A DNA stretch of 64,000 nt from Streptomyces chryseus (GTDB taxonomy: Bacteria; Actinomycetota; Actinomycetes; Streptomycetales; Streptomycetaceae): assembly GCF_014650755.1 (NCBI RefSeq), contig NZ_BMVO01000013.1, positions 113,276 to 177,275 on the forward strand, written 5' to 3'. Positions 52,639 to 61,352 of the stretch are shown piece after piece. Under the pieces are notes generated by a model. The model made no database searches and was not told where the DNA came from. It saw nothing but the letters and a program-made list of their open reading frames with translations. Both the position numbers and the translations under genes were made by a program. How positions within the stretch are numbered: position 1 is the stretch's first letter; every line of letters starts with the position of its first letter.

Positions 52639-52733
52639 GGCGCCGCATGCTACTGGGTTTGTGTGCTCGGCTGTTCGGGGAGGGGGCATTGCAGCGGTGT
52701 CTGTCCGTATTTATCCCGTGAGTCGCTATGCGT

Positions 52734-53768
52734 TCAACTGCCCTGCTCTGTCGGTACGTGCAACAGCCGGCCGTCGGCGGGCAGCCGAAGGCCGTCCGTG
52801 GCGAGGGCGGCGGCGATGCGCACGGCTCCGGCCAGCGGGTCTCCCGCGGCCGGGACGGCGCGCGCGTGCGGCAGCCGCTCGTCGAGCGCGGCCCGCAGTG
52901 GGACGAGCAGCGGGTCCCCCATCGTGAACAGGCCACCGGTCAGGGCGACCTCGCACTCCCCGGACGGCGGGCAGACGGCGGCGGCGGCGTCGGCGATGTG
53001 CCCGGCCGCCTCCCGCAGGATCGCCGCCGCCACCGGATCGCCCGGCGCGGCCGTCGCACAGCGGGCCACCTCCGGAGCGAACGAGGCGAGCACGGCGGGG
53101 CGGTCGGTGCGCGGGTAGAGCAGGCCGGGCAGCTCGGGCGCGGGACCGAACACCGCCTCCACGCGGGCCAGCAGCGCGGGCGAGCCCCCGCCGCGCCCGT
53201 CATGGGCGCGCAGCGCCGCTTCCAGCCCGGCGCGGCCGATCCAGGCGCCGCCGCCGCAGTCGCCGAGCAGATGGCCCCAGCCGTCCGCCCTGCGCCAGCC
53301 GGCCAGGTCCGTACCGAGCGCGATCATGCCGGTGCCCGCCGCCACCACGGCCCCCGGCCGCAGGCCGAGCGCGCCCGCGTACGCGGTGACGGCGTCGGCG
53401 GCCAGCGCGAGACGCCGTACGCCGAGGGCGCTCCTCAGCGCCTCGGGCAGCCGGGCGCGCAGGTCGTCGCCGAGGGTCGCCATGCCGGCCGCGCCGATCG
53501 CGACGGCGCCGATCGTGGCGGGGAAGGCCGCGTCGGGGCCGGCGGCTTCGTCGAGCAGCGTCCGCGCCATGGGCAGCAGCTGGTCCAGCAGATGCGCCGC
53601 GTCGATTCCGGCCGGGCCCGTGCGGACCGGCTCACGCGACGCGGTGGCCGTGACGCGCCGCGGGTCCGAGGCGTCCGCGAGCGCGACCCGCAGTCCCGAG
53701 CCGCCGGAGTCGACGCCGAGCACCCACGGCGTCGCGGCGGGGCCGGTGGTGCGGGGGCTTGGCCTCAT
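52734..53768 (-). CDS. BadF/BadG/BcrA/BcrD ATPase family, N-acetylglucosamine kinase-like
   Basis: 344 residues, actin-like fold. The phosphate-1 loop is GVDSGGSGLRVALAD at about 14-28, phosphate-2 is VVAAGTGMIALG, and GDCGGGAWIGRAGLEAAL and VALTGGLFTMGD follow. It probably phosphorylates an amino sugar such as N-acetylglucosamine during cell-wall recycling. It lacks the cysteines of 2-hydroxyacyl-CoA dehydratase activators. GGAG lies 9 nt before the ATG. It diverges from ung. Confidence 0.88.
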   Translation of the reverse strand: MRPSPRTTGPAATPWVLGVDSGGSGLRVALADASDPRRVTATASREPVRTGPAGIDAAHLLDQLLPMARTLLDEAAGPDAAFPATIGAVAIGAAGMATLGDDLRARLPEALRSALGVRRLALAADAVTAYAGALGLRPGAVVAAGTGMIALGTDLAGWRRADGWGHLLGDCGGGAWIGRAGLEAALRAHDGRGGGSPALLARVEAVFGPAPELPGLLYPRTDRPAVLASFAPEVARCATAAPGDPVAAAILREAAGHIADAAAAVCPPSGECEVALTGGLFTMGDPLLVPLRAALDERLPHARAVPAAGDPLAGAVRIAAALATDGLRLPADGRLLHVPTEQGS

Positions 53769-53953
53769 GGACCGACTCCAGGGGAGGAGGAGCAGCAACG
53801 ACGGCACCCTATCCCGGGGTTGGCCGGCCCGGACGGGTGGGCGAGCGGGCCGCCGCGCCGCCGGGCAGCGGAGGGGCGTGCCGGGTTCGGCGGGCCGTGA
53901 CCGGGGCGGCCGGGTTGGAGGGTGCGCGTGGACCACCAGTAGAGTGACGCGCC

Positions 53954-54631
53954 GTGGCAGCACTACCGTTGAACGAACTGGTCGAGCCCGGCTGGGCGGA
54001 CGCCCTGCGCCCCGTGGCCGGGCGCATCGCGGCGATGGGCGATTTCCTGCGCGCGGAGATCGCGGCAGGCCGCACCTACCTGCCCGCCGGGCCGCATGTC
54101 CTGCGCGCGTTCCAGCAGCCCTTCGACGAGGTACGGGTGCTGATCGTGGGCCAGGACCCCTACCCGACACCGGGAATGGCCATTGGGCACAGCTTCTCGG
54201 TCGCGCCGGACGTGCGCCGGCTGCCCGGAAGCCTGGAGAACATCTTCCGGGAGCTGCACACCGACCTCGGACTGCCCCGCCCCGCCAACGGCGATCTGAC
54301 CCCTTGGACCCGGCAGGGCGTGCTGTTGCTCAACAGGGCGCTGACGACGGCGCCCCGCACCCCCGCGGCCCATCGCGGCAAGGGCTGGGAGGAAGTGACG
54401 GAGCAGGCCATCCGCGCCCTGGTGGCGCGCGGAAAGCCGCTGGTGTCCGTGCTGTGGGGACGCGACGCCCGCAACCTGCGCCCCCTGCTCGGCGACCTTC
54501 CGGCCGTCGAGTCCGCGCACCCGTCACCGATGTCGGCGGACCGAGGTTTCTTCGGCTCGCGGCCGTTCAGCCGCACCAATGACCTGCTGGTCCGCCAGGG
54601 CGCCCAGCCGGTGGACTGGCAGCTTCCCTAG
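53954..54631 (+). CDS. ung: Uracil-DNA glycosylase, family 1
   Basis: 225 residues. The water-activating motif GQDPYPTPG, the uracil-binding LLLNRALTT and the minor-groove loop HPSPMSADRGFFGSRPFS are all present. It removes uracil from DNA to start base excision repair. The GTG start has no Shine-Dalgarno; TAGAGT (53940-53945) lies 8 nt before it, consistent with a leaderless transcript. Streptomycetes usually carry two family 1 enzymes. Confidence 0.95.
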   Translation: MAALPLNELVEPGWADALRPVAGRIAAMGDFLRAEIAAGRTYLPAGPHVLRAFQQPFDEVRVLIVGQDPYPTPGMAIGHSFSVAPDVRRLPGSLENIFRELHTDLGLPRPANGDLTPWTRQGVLLLNRALTTAPRTPAAHRGKGWEEVTEQAIRALVARGKPLVSVLWGRDARNLRPLLGDLPAVESAHPSPMSADRGFFGSRPFSRTNDLLVRQGAQPVDWQLP

Positions 54632-54663
54632 ACCGCTGCCGGAAACCGCGGTACCGGGGTGGC

Positions 54664-55749
54664 TCAGCCGATGACGGCGGCCCGGACGCAGAGCACGTCC
54701 GGCAGATGGGACGCGAGCATCCGCCAGCTGTCCCCGTCGTCCGCGCTCGCGAAGAGCTCGCCGTTGCGATTGCCGAAGTACACCCCCGCCGGGTCGGCGT
54801 CGTCCGTGCAGAGCGCGTCGCGCAGCACCGTGCCGTAGTGGGCCTCCTGGGGCAGTCCCGCCGACAGCGGCTCCCAGCTGCGGCCCGCGTCCTCGGTGCG
54901 GTAGACCCGGCACTTGTTGCCGGCGGGCACCCGGTCGGAGTCCGCCGTGATCGGGAAGACGTACGCCGTGTCCGCGCGGTGCGGATGCGCGGCGGCGGCG
55001 AAGCCGAACGTCGAGGGCAGCCCCGCCCCGATGTCCGACCAGCTGGCGCCGGCGTCGTCACTGCGGAACACGCCCCAGTGGTTCTGGAGGTACAGCCGGT
55101 CCGGATCGGCCGCGTCCTGCGCGATCTTGTGTACGCACTGGCCGAACTCCGGGTCGGGATCGGGCAGGAAGACCGCCGACACGCCCTTGTTGGACGGCGC
55201 CCAGCTCGCCCCGCCGTCCATGGAGCGGAACACTCCGGCCGTGGACACCGCCACCGTCACCGCCCGGGCGTCCCTCGGGTCGGTGATGATCGTGTGCAGC
55301 CCCTCGCCGCCTCCGCCGGGCACCCACCGCGAGCGCGTGGGGTGCTCCCACAGCGGCCGTACCAGCTCGAACGACTCGCCGCGGTCCTCGGACCGGAAGA
55401 GCGCGGCCGGCTCCGTCCCCGCGTACACCACGTCGGGCGCCTCGGCCCCGGCCGGACGCAGCTGCCACACCCGCTCCAGCGAAGCGTCCGTGAACTCGGG
55501 GAACTTGACGGCCGGCCGCTTCGGCTCGACCCAGGTCGCGCCAAGGTCGTCGGAGTGGAAGACCGAGGGGCCCCAGTGCATGCTGTCCCCGCCCACCAGT
55601 AGCCGGGGCACCGCGCCACGGGTGTCGATGCCGATCGAGTACACGGCCTGGGCGTTGAAGTGGGGGCCGTCGATCTCCCACTCGCCACCGCGCCGGCGGC
55701 CGATGAAAAGCCCTTTGCGGGTTCCTACGGTGAGCAGTACGTCGGTCAT
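54664..55749 (-). CDS. Asp-box (BNR-repeat) beta-propeller protein, sialidase-fold
   Basis: 361 residues. Repeated Asp-box motifs S-x-D-x-G-x-(S/T)-W are clear: SDDLGATW, SEDRGESF, SMDGGASW, SDDAGASW, TEDAGRSW, SADDGDSW. No sialidase RIP motif or catalytic Tyr/Glu set is visible and there is no signal peptide, so a cytosolic sensor or scaffold is as likely as a glycosidase. GGAGGT precedes the ATG at 55749. It converges on ung. Confidence 0.85.
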   Translation of the reverse strand: MTDVLLTVGTRKGLFIGRRRGGEWEIDGPHFNAQAVYSIGIDTRGAVPRLLVGGDSMHWGPSVFHSDDLGATWVEPKRPAVKFPEFTDASLERVWQLRPAGAEAPDVVYAGTEPAALFRSEDRGESFELVRPLWEHPTRSRWVPGGGGEGLHTIITDPRDARAVTVAVSTAGVFRSMDGGASWAPSNKGVSAVFLPDPDPEFGQCVHKIAQDAADPDRLYLQNHWGVFRSDDAGASWSDIGAGLPSTFGFAAAAHPHRADTAYVFPITADSDRVPAGNKCRVYRTEDAGRSWEPLSAGLPQEAHYGTVLRDALCTDDADPAGVYFGNRNGELFASADDGDSWRMLASHLPDVLCVRAAVIG

Positions 55750-55840
55750 GGCCGACACCTCCAGGACGCCGTTGTCGCAGACACGGGCCAGTGTGCACCC
55801 GACCACTGACAGCGGCCTCCAGCGCCGGTGTCCGCGCAGG

Positions 55841-56515
55841 TCAGACGGCATGCCGGGAGGGCGGCCCGGCCCCCTTCGGCCGCCCGCCCCGCGCCGTGCG
55901 CGCGGCCTGCGCCGGGGTCGTCGCCGCGGCCAGCAGCAGCGGCAGGAACCGGCGGGCGAGCGCGCCCGGCGCGAGCCGCTCCGGTTCGACGTAGCTCTGG
56001 CCGAGCGCCCCCTCCCGCATCGCGACGAGGACCCTGACCAGGTCGTCGAGGTCGACGGTGGGCCGCAGCCCGGCCCGCTCGAAGAGGTCCCGCAGCAGCC
56101 GCACCGCTTCCGCGCGCAGCCGCGCGTCGTGATCGGCGAGCAGCCGCGCGGCCGCCGGGTCGCGGATCGCGTACAGGGTGAACTCCGTGGTCACCAGGAA
56201 CCAGGTGCGCTCGTCCGGATCGACGTACGCCAGCAGTTCGGCGATCCGGCCGACGGTCAGCTCGTCGTCGCCGATCTCCGCCGCCGTGCGCGCGATGCGG
56301 CCGAGCTCGCGGTCGGCGTGCGCGTCGAAGAGCGCGAAGAACAACTCGTCCTTGGTCCGGAAGTTGGAGTAGAAGGCGCCCCGCGTGTAACCGGCCCGCC
56401 GGCAGATGTCCTCGATCCTGGCGCCCTCGAAGCCCGACTCGGCGAACACCTCCCGCGCCGCGTCGAGCAGCCGGGCCAGCGTCTGCGGCCGCCGCTTGGT
56501 CGTCCCCTTCGGCAT
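55841..56515 (-). CDS. TetR family transcriptional regulator of the aldolase-ceramidase operon
   Basis: 224 residues. The DNA-binding domain spans about 8-60 (FEGARIEDICRRAGYTRGAF and YSNFRTKDELFFALF). I chose the ATG at 56515 (MPKGTTKRRPQT), with GAGGTGG upstream. The protein ends in a Pro/Ala/Arg-rich tail. It diverges from the class II aldolase and ceramidase genes, and a perfect 9+9 inverted repeat lies between them at 56596-56619. Confidence 0.9.
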   Translation of the reverse strand: MPKGTTKRRPQTLARLLDAAREVFAESGFEGARIEDICRRAGYTRGAFYSNFRTKDELFFALFDAHADRELGRIARTAAEIGDDELTVGRIAELLAYVDPDERTWFLVTTEFTLYAIRDPAAARLLADHDARLRAEAVRLLRDLFERAGLRPTVDLDDLVRVLVAMREGALGQSYVEPERLAPGALARRFLPLLLAAATTPAQAARTARGGRPKGAGPPSRHAV

Positions 56516-56595
56516 CCGCCACCTCACTCCCGGCCTCCGGGGCTTGCCCTGGGCCCTTGACAGCGCGTACGGCCTCGGAAAGCATCCCGACCCGT

Positions 56596-56619
56596 ATCGG
56601 ATACGCGAATGTATCCGAT
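56596..56619 (+). promoter_or_regulatory. TetR-type operator before the aldolase-ceramidase operon
   Basis: ATCGGATAC-N6-GTATCCGAT, perfect in both arms, 18 nt before the aldolase start codon and 81 nt from the tetR start. The left arm also sits in a shorter palindrome GTATC-G-GATAC. GGAGG of the aldolase gene follows at 56626-56630. Confidence 0.8.
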
Positions 56620-56636
56620 GGACGAGGAGGCACACC

Positions 56637-57458
56637 ATGTCCGAAGCGACGCCCCCCACCATGTCCCAGGTCATCTCCGCGGCCGTCGGCCCCGTGCCCG
56701 AAGGGGTGTCGCTCCCGACGCCGCCGTCCTTCGACTCGGCCGAAGAGGAACGGCGCTACCGCAAGGCACAACTGGCCGCCGGATTCCGGCTGTTCGGGAA
56801 GTTCGGGTTCTCGGAGGGGGTGGCGGGCCACATCACCGTGCGCGACCCGGAGACCCCCGACGCGTTCTGGGTCAACCCCTTCGGCATGAGCTTCAGCCGG
56901 ATCAGAGCCTCCGACCTGATCCTCGTCGACCACGCGGGCAACCTGCTGCACGGCGAACGCCCGGTGAACCGGGCCGCTTTCGTCATCCACTCCGAGGTGC
57001 ACAAGGCGCGCCCCGACGTGCTGGCCGCCGCGCACTCCCACTCGCTGCACGGCAAGGCGTTCTCCAGCCTCGGCATACCCCTCGACCCGATCACCCAGGA
57101 CGCCTGCGCCTTCTTCGAGGACCACGGGCTCTACAGCGACTACCAGGGCGTGGTCGACGACGCCGAGGAGGGCAAGCGCATCGGGGCCGCCCTCGCCTCG
57201 TACAAGGCCGTCATCCTCCAGAACCACGGCCTCCTGACGGTCGGCAGGTCCGTCGCCGAGGCCGTCTGGTGGTTCGTCACCATGGAACGGTCCTGCCAGG
57301 CCCAACTCCTGGCGATGGCCGCCGGTACACCCAGGCTCATCGACCGGGACACCGCGCTGCACACCCGCTCCCAGATCGGCGGCCACTTCGCGGGCTGGTT
57401 CCAGGCACAGCCCCTGTGGGAGCAGATCACCGCGTCCGACCCCGACCTGTTCGACTGA
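56637..57458 (+). CDS. Class II aldolase/adducin family protein
   Basis: 273 residues. The zinc ligands are AHSHSLHGKAF and the later QNHGLLTVG; an acidic EDHGLY lies nearby. Members cleave or epimerise sugar phosphates such as fuculose-1-phosphate, or decarboxylate. The N-terminal 40 residues are an extra Pro/Val-rich segment. GGAGG gives a strong start. Its TGA overlaps the ATG of the ceramidase gene (TGATG), so both are coupled, and both are under the TetR operator. A role in processing a ceramide or sphingoid product is a guess from this linkage. Confidence 0.88.
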   Translation: MSEATPPTMSQVISAAVGPVPEGVSLPTPPSFDSAEEERRYRKAQLAAGFRLFGKFGFSEGVAGHITVRDPETPDAFWVNPFGMSFSRIRASDLILVDHAGNLLHGERPVNRAAFVIHSEVHKARPDVLAAAHSHSLHGKAFSSLGIPLDPITQDACAFFEDHGLYSDYQGVVDDAEEGKRIGAALASYKAVILQNHGLLTVGRSVAEAVWWFVTMERSCQAQLLAMAAGTPRLIDRDTALHTRSQIGGHFAGWFQAQPLWEQITASDPDLFD

Positions 57459-59338
57459 TGGGGCTCCTCGCCGGCTGCGGCGTCGCCGACATCACGGGGG
57501 AGGCCGCCGAGTGCGGCATGCTCGGGTACGGCAAGGCGCAGCAGCAGACGTCCGGGATCCACACCCGCCTGCAAGCGCGGGCGTTCGCCTTCGCGGACGG
57601 TGAACGGCGGCTTCTGCTCGTGGTGTGTGAACTCCCGCTGATGTCGGCGGGAGTCGTACGCGACGTGCTCGGCCGGCTGCCCGGCGGCTACACCGAGTCC
57701 CACGTCATGATCACCGCCACCCACACCCACTGCGGACCCGGAGGCTACTTCCACCACGCGCTCTACAACAGCAACACGGGAGGCTTCAGGGAGCGCACGT
57801 ACGGTGCGATCGTCGACGGCATCGTGGAAGCCGCCGAAGCGGCACACGCGGACCTCGCCCCCGCCGTGCTCCGGCTCGCCCACGGAGAGCTTCGCAACGC
57901 CAGCGTCAACCGTTCGAAGCGTGCCTTCGACCGCAATCCGGCGGCCGACAGGGCGCACTTCCCGGACGCCGTCGACCCCCGGACCACCCTGCTGCGCATC
58001 GAGCGCGAGGGACGGCTCACGGGAGCGGTCAACTGGTTCGCCACGCACAACACCAGTATGACGAACACGAACACGCTCATCAGCCCCGACAACAAGGGCT
58101 ACGCCGCCTCCCGCTGGGAGGCCGCCGACCCGGGCGTCGTCACCGCCTTCGCGCAGACCAACGCCGGCGACATGTCGCCCAACCTCCGTCTGGCGCCGGG
58201 CAGGGGCCCCACCGACGACGAGTTCGAGAACACCCGCCTCATCGGCACCCGCCAGTACGAGGCCGCCGCCGCGCTGTACGGCGACGAGATCCCCGGCGTC
58301 CTGGACGCACGTCTGACCCACGTCGACCTGTCCCGCACGACGGTGCGGCCCGAGTTCACCGGAGACGGCCGTACGCACCGCACCTCGGCCCCCGTCGCCG
58401 GCGCGGCGGCCTTCGCCGGAGCCTGGGTCGACGGCCCGGGCTTCAGGGGCTTTCGGCCGGGGCGCAACCCGCTCTGGGACGCCCTGTCGCACCGGGTCGT
58501 CTACCCGCTCGCACCCCGTCTGCGCGACGCGCAGGCGCCCAAGGGACTCTGCCTGCCCGCTGGACCCGTGAACCGCCTGCACCCCGTGGTCCAGGAACGG
58601 CTCCCGGTGCAACTGCTGCGCATCGGACCGCTGTACCTGATCGGCCTCCCCGCCGAGATCACGATCGTGGCGGGGCTGCGGCTGCGGCGTACCGTCGCCT
58701 CGATCGTCGGCGCCCAACCGGCGAACGTCCTGGCCGTCGGCTACAGCAACGCGTACGCGCACTACGTGACGACACCCGAGGAGTACGACGCCCAGGAGTA
58801 CGAGGGCGGCAGCACGCTCTTCGGACGCTGGGAACTGCCCGCCCTCTGCCAGAGCGCCGCCGGCCTCGCGCGCGCCATGCGCGACGGCACGCCCGTCGAA
58901 CGGGGCACACCGGAACGCCTGCGCCCGCCACGCGCGCGTCACCGGCGGCGGGGCACCGACGCGCCCCACCCGGGACGGGACTTCGGCGATGTCCTGTCCG
59001 TCGCCCGCACGGACACCCGGGTCACGGCCCGCTTCGTCGGAGCGCATCCCGGGAACGACCTGCGCAGGGGAGACACCTACCTGGCGGTGGAACGCGAGGA
59101 GGGCGGCGGGTGGACGAGGGTCGCCGACGACGGGGACTGGTCGACCACGTTCCGCTGGAAGGCAGTCGGCACGGGAGCCGCCCGTGCGTCCACCGTGACG
59201 ATCACCTGGGACGTTCCCCCGGAGACGCCTCCCGGTGCGTACCGGATCCGCTACTTCGGCGACACGGCGTACGGACCGTTCACGGGAACGACCACACCCT
59301 TCGCGTGGAACCGCACGCCCCGGAACGATCGTTTATGA
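57458..59338 (+). CDS. Neutral/alkaline ceramidase family protein, without signal peptide
   Basis: 626 residues. The neutral ceramidase domain fills about 1-470 with TATHTHCGPGGY (zinc ligands), NWFATHNTSM and NAGDMSPN, in which Ser240 is the nucleophile. The C-terminal Ig-like domain ends VPPETPPGAYRIRYFGD. It hydrolyses ceramide to sphingosine and fatty acid. Bacterial relatives are usually secreted, but this start, MGLLAGCGVADITG, goes straight into the catalytic domain with no signal. It is translationally coupled to the aldolase gene, so a longer start is excluded. It may act on internal or imported lipids. Confidence 0.88.
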   Translation: MGLLAGCGVADITGEAAECGMLGYGKAQQQTSGIHTRLQARAFAFADGERRLLLVVCELPLMSAGVVRDVLGRLPGGYTESHVMITATHTHCGPGGYFHHALYNSNTGGFRERTYGAIVDGIVEAAEAAHADLAPAVLRLAHGELRNASVNRSKRAFDRNPAADRAHFPDAVDPRTTLLRIEREGRLTGAVNWFATHNTSMTNTNTLISPDNKGYAASRWEAADPGVVTAFAQTNAGDMSPNLRLAPGRGPTDDEFENTRLIGTRQYEAAAALYGDEIPGVLDARLTHVDLSRTTVRPEFTGDGRTHRTSAPVAGAAAFAGAWVDGPGFRGFRPGRNPLWDALSHRVVYPLAPRLRDAQAPKGLCLPAGPVNRLHPVVQERLPVQLLRIGPLYLIGLPAEITIVAGLRLRRTVASIVGAQPANVLAVGYSNAYAHYVTTPEEYDAQEYEGGSTLFGRWELPALCQSAAGLARAMRDGTPVERGTPERLRPPRARHRRRGTDAPHPGRDFGDVLSVARTDTRVTARFVGAHPGNDLRRGDTYLAVEREEGGGWTRVADDGDWSTTFRWKAVGTGAARASTVTITWDVPPETPPGAYRIRYFGDTAYGPFTGTTTPFAWNRTPRNDRL

Positions 59339-59380
59339 CAGCGGGAGCGATCAGAGGTACCGAACGAGGGGAGTGCGCCG

Positions 59381-60445
59381 GTGACCAACGGTGCGGTACG
59401 GATCGACGGGGACAGTCTGCTGCTGCCGGGCGGCGTACGGGTGCGTTTCGTACGTACGCTGCGACTGCCCGAGAAGGGGACGCACGCACTGCCCCCGGGC
59501 CTGGGTAACTTCCCGCTGCGCAGGGTCGAGGACTACGCCGCCACGGTCCCGCAGGAGTGGCTGGCCAGAGGCGGCGTGATGCTGCCCGTCTACCTGCGCG
59601 AGGCGATGTGGCTGAGCTTCGCCGGCACCGTGGAACCGGGCGCCCTCCAGGTGGGGGTCGGGAAGGTGTGCGCGGTGTCGGGCAAGCCGTGGAACAGCCG
59701 GCTGTCGCGGGGCCCGCAGAACTACCTGGTGCTGCCGCGCCAGCCGTGGCTCGACGGCATCAATTCCGGTACGGGCACGGTGCGGCAGTTCGTCGCGGTG
59801 CCCCTCGGGATGGGCGCGACCGTGGAGGGCCAGGTCACCGGCGAGGAGAAGTGGGGCGGACTGCAGCTCCAGTCGTGGCCGCTCGCGGACGGGCCCCTGG
59901 AGGCGTGGCGGGAGGAGCAGCGACGGGCGGCGGAGCGCAGGGCCGCGATGCCGCCCCCGCCGGCGGCGGCGTACGGCGCACCCGCCCCGGGGGCGCCGGC
60001 CGCCCCGGCCATGATGTCCGCGTCCGGAGCCGGATGGGGCGGCGCGCCCGCGCCGCGGGCCGCCGCGGCGATGGGACTGGGCGTCGGCGGTTCGATGCGC
60101 CAGGAGGTCTACAAGGACGACCGGCCCGCCTCCGACTGGGCCGCCGAGCCGTCGGGCCGGGTCTTCGTGCACCTGGTGACTCCGCCGGAGTGGCGGCGCA
60201 TCACCGGGGAGGAGCCCCCGCCGTCCCCCGTCGACCGGGCCGCGTACACCCGGGCGGGCCTGCCCTGGTTCGACTACTACGACGCCGACGCGGAAGACCT
60301 CGCGCCCACCGGCACGCTGGGCGGCGTGCGGCCGGTCGGTGAGTGGCTGGGCGACGACCACGCGCCGTGGCAGCAGCCGTCGCCCCACCAGGTGAAGCCG
60401 CTCGGCGACGCGCCGGGGAAGCCGGTGGCGGACGGCGACTGGTAG
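59381..60445 (+). CDS. Conserved-looking hypothetical protein
   Basis: 354 residues from a GTG with GAGGGGAG upstream. It begins with a compact domain (1-185: GVRVRFVRTLRLP, PQEWLARGGVMLPVYLREAMWLSFAG, VCAVSGKPWN, NYLVLPRQPWLDGIN). A Pro/Ala/Gly linker (about 190-235) leads to a C-terminal part with WFDYYDADAEDL. No signal or membrane helix is present. It lies 42 nt after the ceramidase gene on the same strand and may be cotranscribed. I do not recognise a function. Confidence 0.7.
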   Translation: MTNGAVRIDGDSLLLPGGVRVRFVRTLRLPEKGTHALPPGLGNFPLRRVEDYAATVPQEWLARGGVMLPVYLREAMWLSFAGTVEPGALQVGVGKVCAVSGKPWNSRLSRGPQNYLVLPRQPWLDGINSGTGTVRQFVAVPLGMGATVEGQVTGEEKWGGLQLQSWPLADGPLEAWREEQRRAAERRAAMPPPPAAAYGAPAPGAPAAPAMMSASGAGWGGAPAPRAAAAMGLGVGGSMRQEVYKDDRPASDWAAEPSGRVFVHLVTPPEWRRITGEEPPPSPVDRAAYTRAGLPWFDYYDADAEDLAPTGTLGGVRPVGEWLGDDHAPWQQPSPHQVKPLGDAPGKPVADGDW

Positions 60446-60458
60446 GACGTACGGCTCC

Positions 60459-60487
60459 GGCTCCCGGCGGAACACCCGCCGGGAGCC
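60459..60487 (+). terminator. Terminator hairpin
   Basis: GGCTCCCGGCGG (60459-60470) pairs perfectly with 60476-60487, loop AACAC, 13 nt after the preceding stop codon. Confidence 0.75.
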
Positions 60488-60488
60488 G

Positions 60489-60798
60489 TACTTCGACGCG
60501 TACGTCATCGCGTGCCGGCCGCGCCCGCCGCTGTTCCCGGGACACGCCGCCGAGCGCGCGCTGTCCGGCGGGCAGGCGGGCGACTTCCCCGTCCTGCTCG
60601 TCGACGGCGTCGCCCGCCGGCGACGCCCGGCACCGGCGCCGCGCCGGACGCAGGCTCCGCATCACCGTCGAGCCGCTCGGCACCCTCGCCGCGAAGCAGT
60701 GCGGAGCCCTCGACGCCGAGGTGCGACGCGTCGGGGAGATCATGGAGGCTGTTCCCGAGGCGTCCATCGGCACCATCACGGTGGGCGCGCACGCCTGA
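60489..60798 (+). pseudogene. C-terminal remnant of a winged-helix DNA glycosylase-like (YcaQ/AlkZ-type) protein
   Basis: One frame encodes YFDAYVIACRPRPPLFPGHA and AGDFPVLLVDGVA; after about 60608-60615 the match continues in another frame as RRLRITVEPLGTLAAKQ and VGEIMEAVPEASIGTITVGAHA, ending at TGA 60798. Together they match the last 100 residues of winged-helix DNA-binding domain proteins of the crosslink-repair glycosylase group. The N-terminal 270 or so residues are absent, and the homology begins right after a terminator hairpin. It is a broken gene. Its last bases lead straight into the next gene's ribosome binding site. Confidence 0.7.
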
Positions 60799-60809
60799 GG
60801 AGAAGAACC

Positions 60810-61208
60810 GTGCCCGACATCCGTATGCACACCCCCGACGCGCCGGCGGCCCTGGTGGAGGTCGCCACCGGACCGGCGGGGAACGCGAAGGCGGGGCAGG
60901 TCCACATCGGCGCGCGGAGCACCGCGTACGTCGCCCTGGTCGCCACGCCCGCGCAGGCGCGCGAGCTGGCGGCGGCGCTGGTACGGGCCGCCGACGCGGC
61001 CGAGGCGCAGGCCGAGGACACGTACCCGACCGTCAGGGCGGACGAGCTGCGGCGCGGAGACGTGCGGACGGGCGAGCGGACGATCACTGTGGAGCGCGTC
61101 CGGTCCGACGGTGACACCGTGCACGTCACCTGGGCGTCGGAGGCCGGGCGCCAGTGGAACCAGACGTACGCGGCGGACGCCGGGATCGCCCTGCGCCGAC
61201 GCGCGTAG
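60810..61208 (+). CDS. Hypothetical protein
   Basis: 132 residues from a GTG with GAGGAGAAG upstream. The N-terminal half (VEVATGPAGNAKAGQVHIGA, ELAAALVRAADAAE) looks like a small alpha/beta unit; the C-terminal half is beta-rich (RTITVERVRSDGDTVHVTWA). No known motif. It starts 11 nt after the glycosylase-like remnant, so it was probably once cotranscribed with that gene. Confidence 0.6.
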   Translation: MPDIRMHTPDAPAALVEVATGPAGNAKAGQVHIGARSTAYVALVATPAQARELAAALVRAADAAEAQAEDTYPTVRADELRRGDVRTGERTITVERVRSDGDTVHVTWASEAGRQWNQTYAADAGIALRRRA

Positions 61209-61268
61209 TCCGCCCGCGAAAGTCGGCACGCGCAGTACGTCCGTCAAGAACCTCTTCCGGCAGGGGAG

Positions 61269-61297
61269 TTGACCTGCCATGGGCGCCTGTCTATGTT
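61269..61297 (+). promoter_or_regulatory. Sigma-70-type promoter of the arabinofuranosidase gene
   Basis: TTGACC (61269-61274) and TATGTT (61292-61297) are spaced by exactly 17 nt, the best vegetative promoter in the window. CGTTCG just downstream and CGAACG at about 61330 form a wide inverted pair that may bind a sugar-responsive repressor. Confidence 0.7.
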
Positions 61298-61352
61298 CTC
61301 GTTCGGGATTGTGGTCAATGTCCGATATTTCGAACGCACACCAGGAGCCCAC

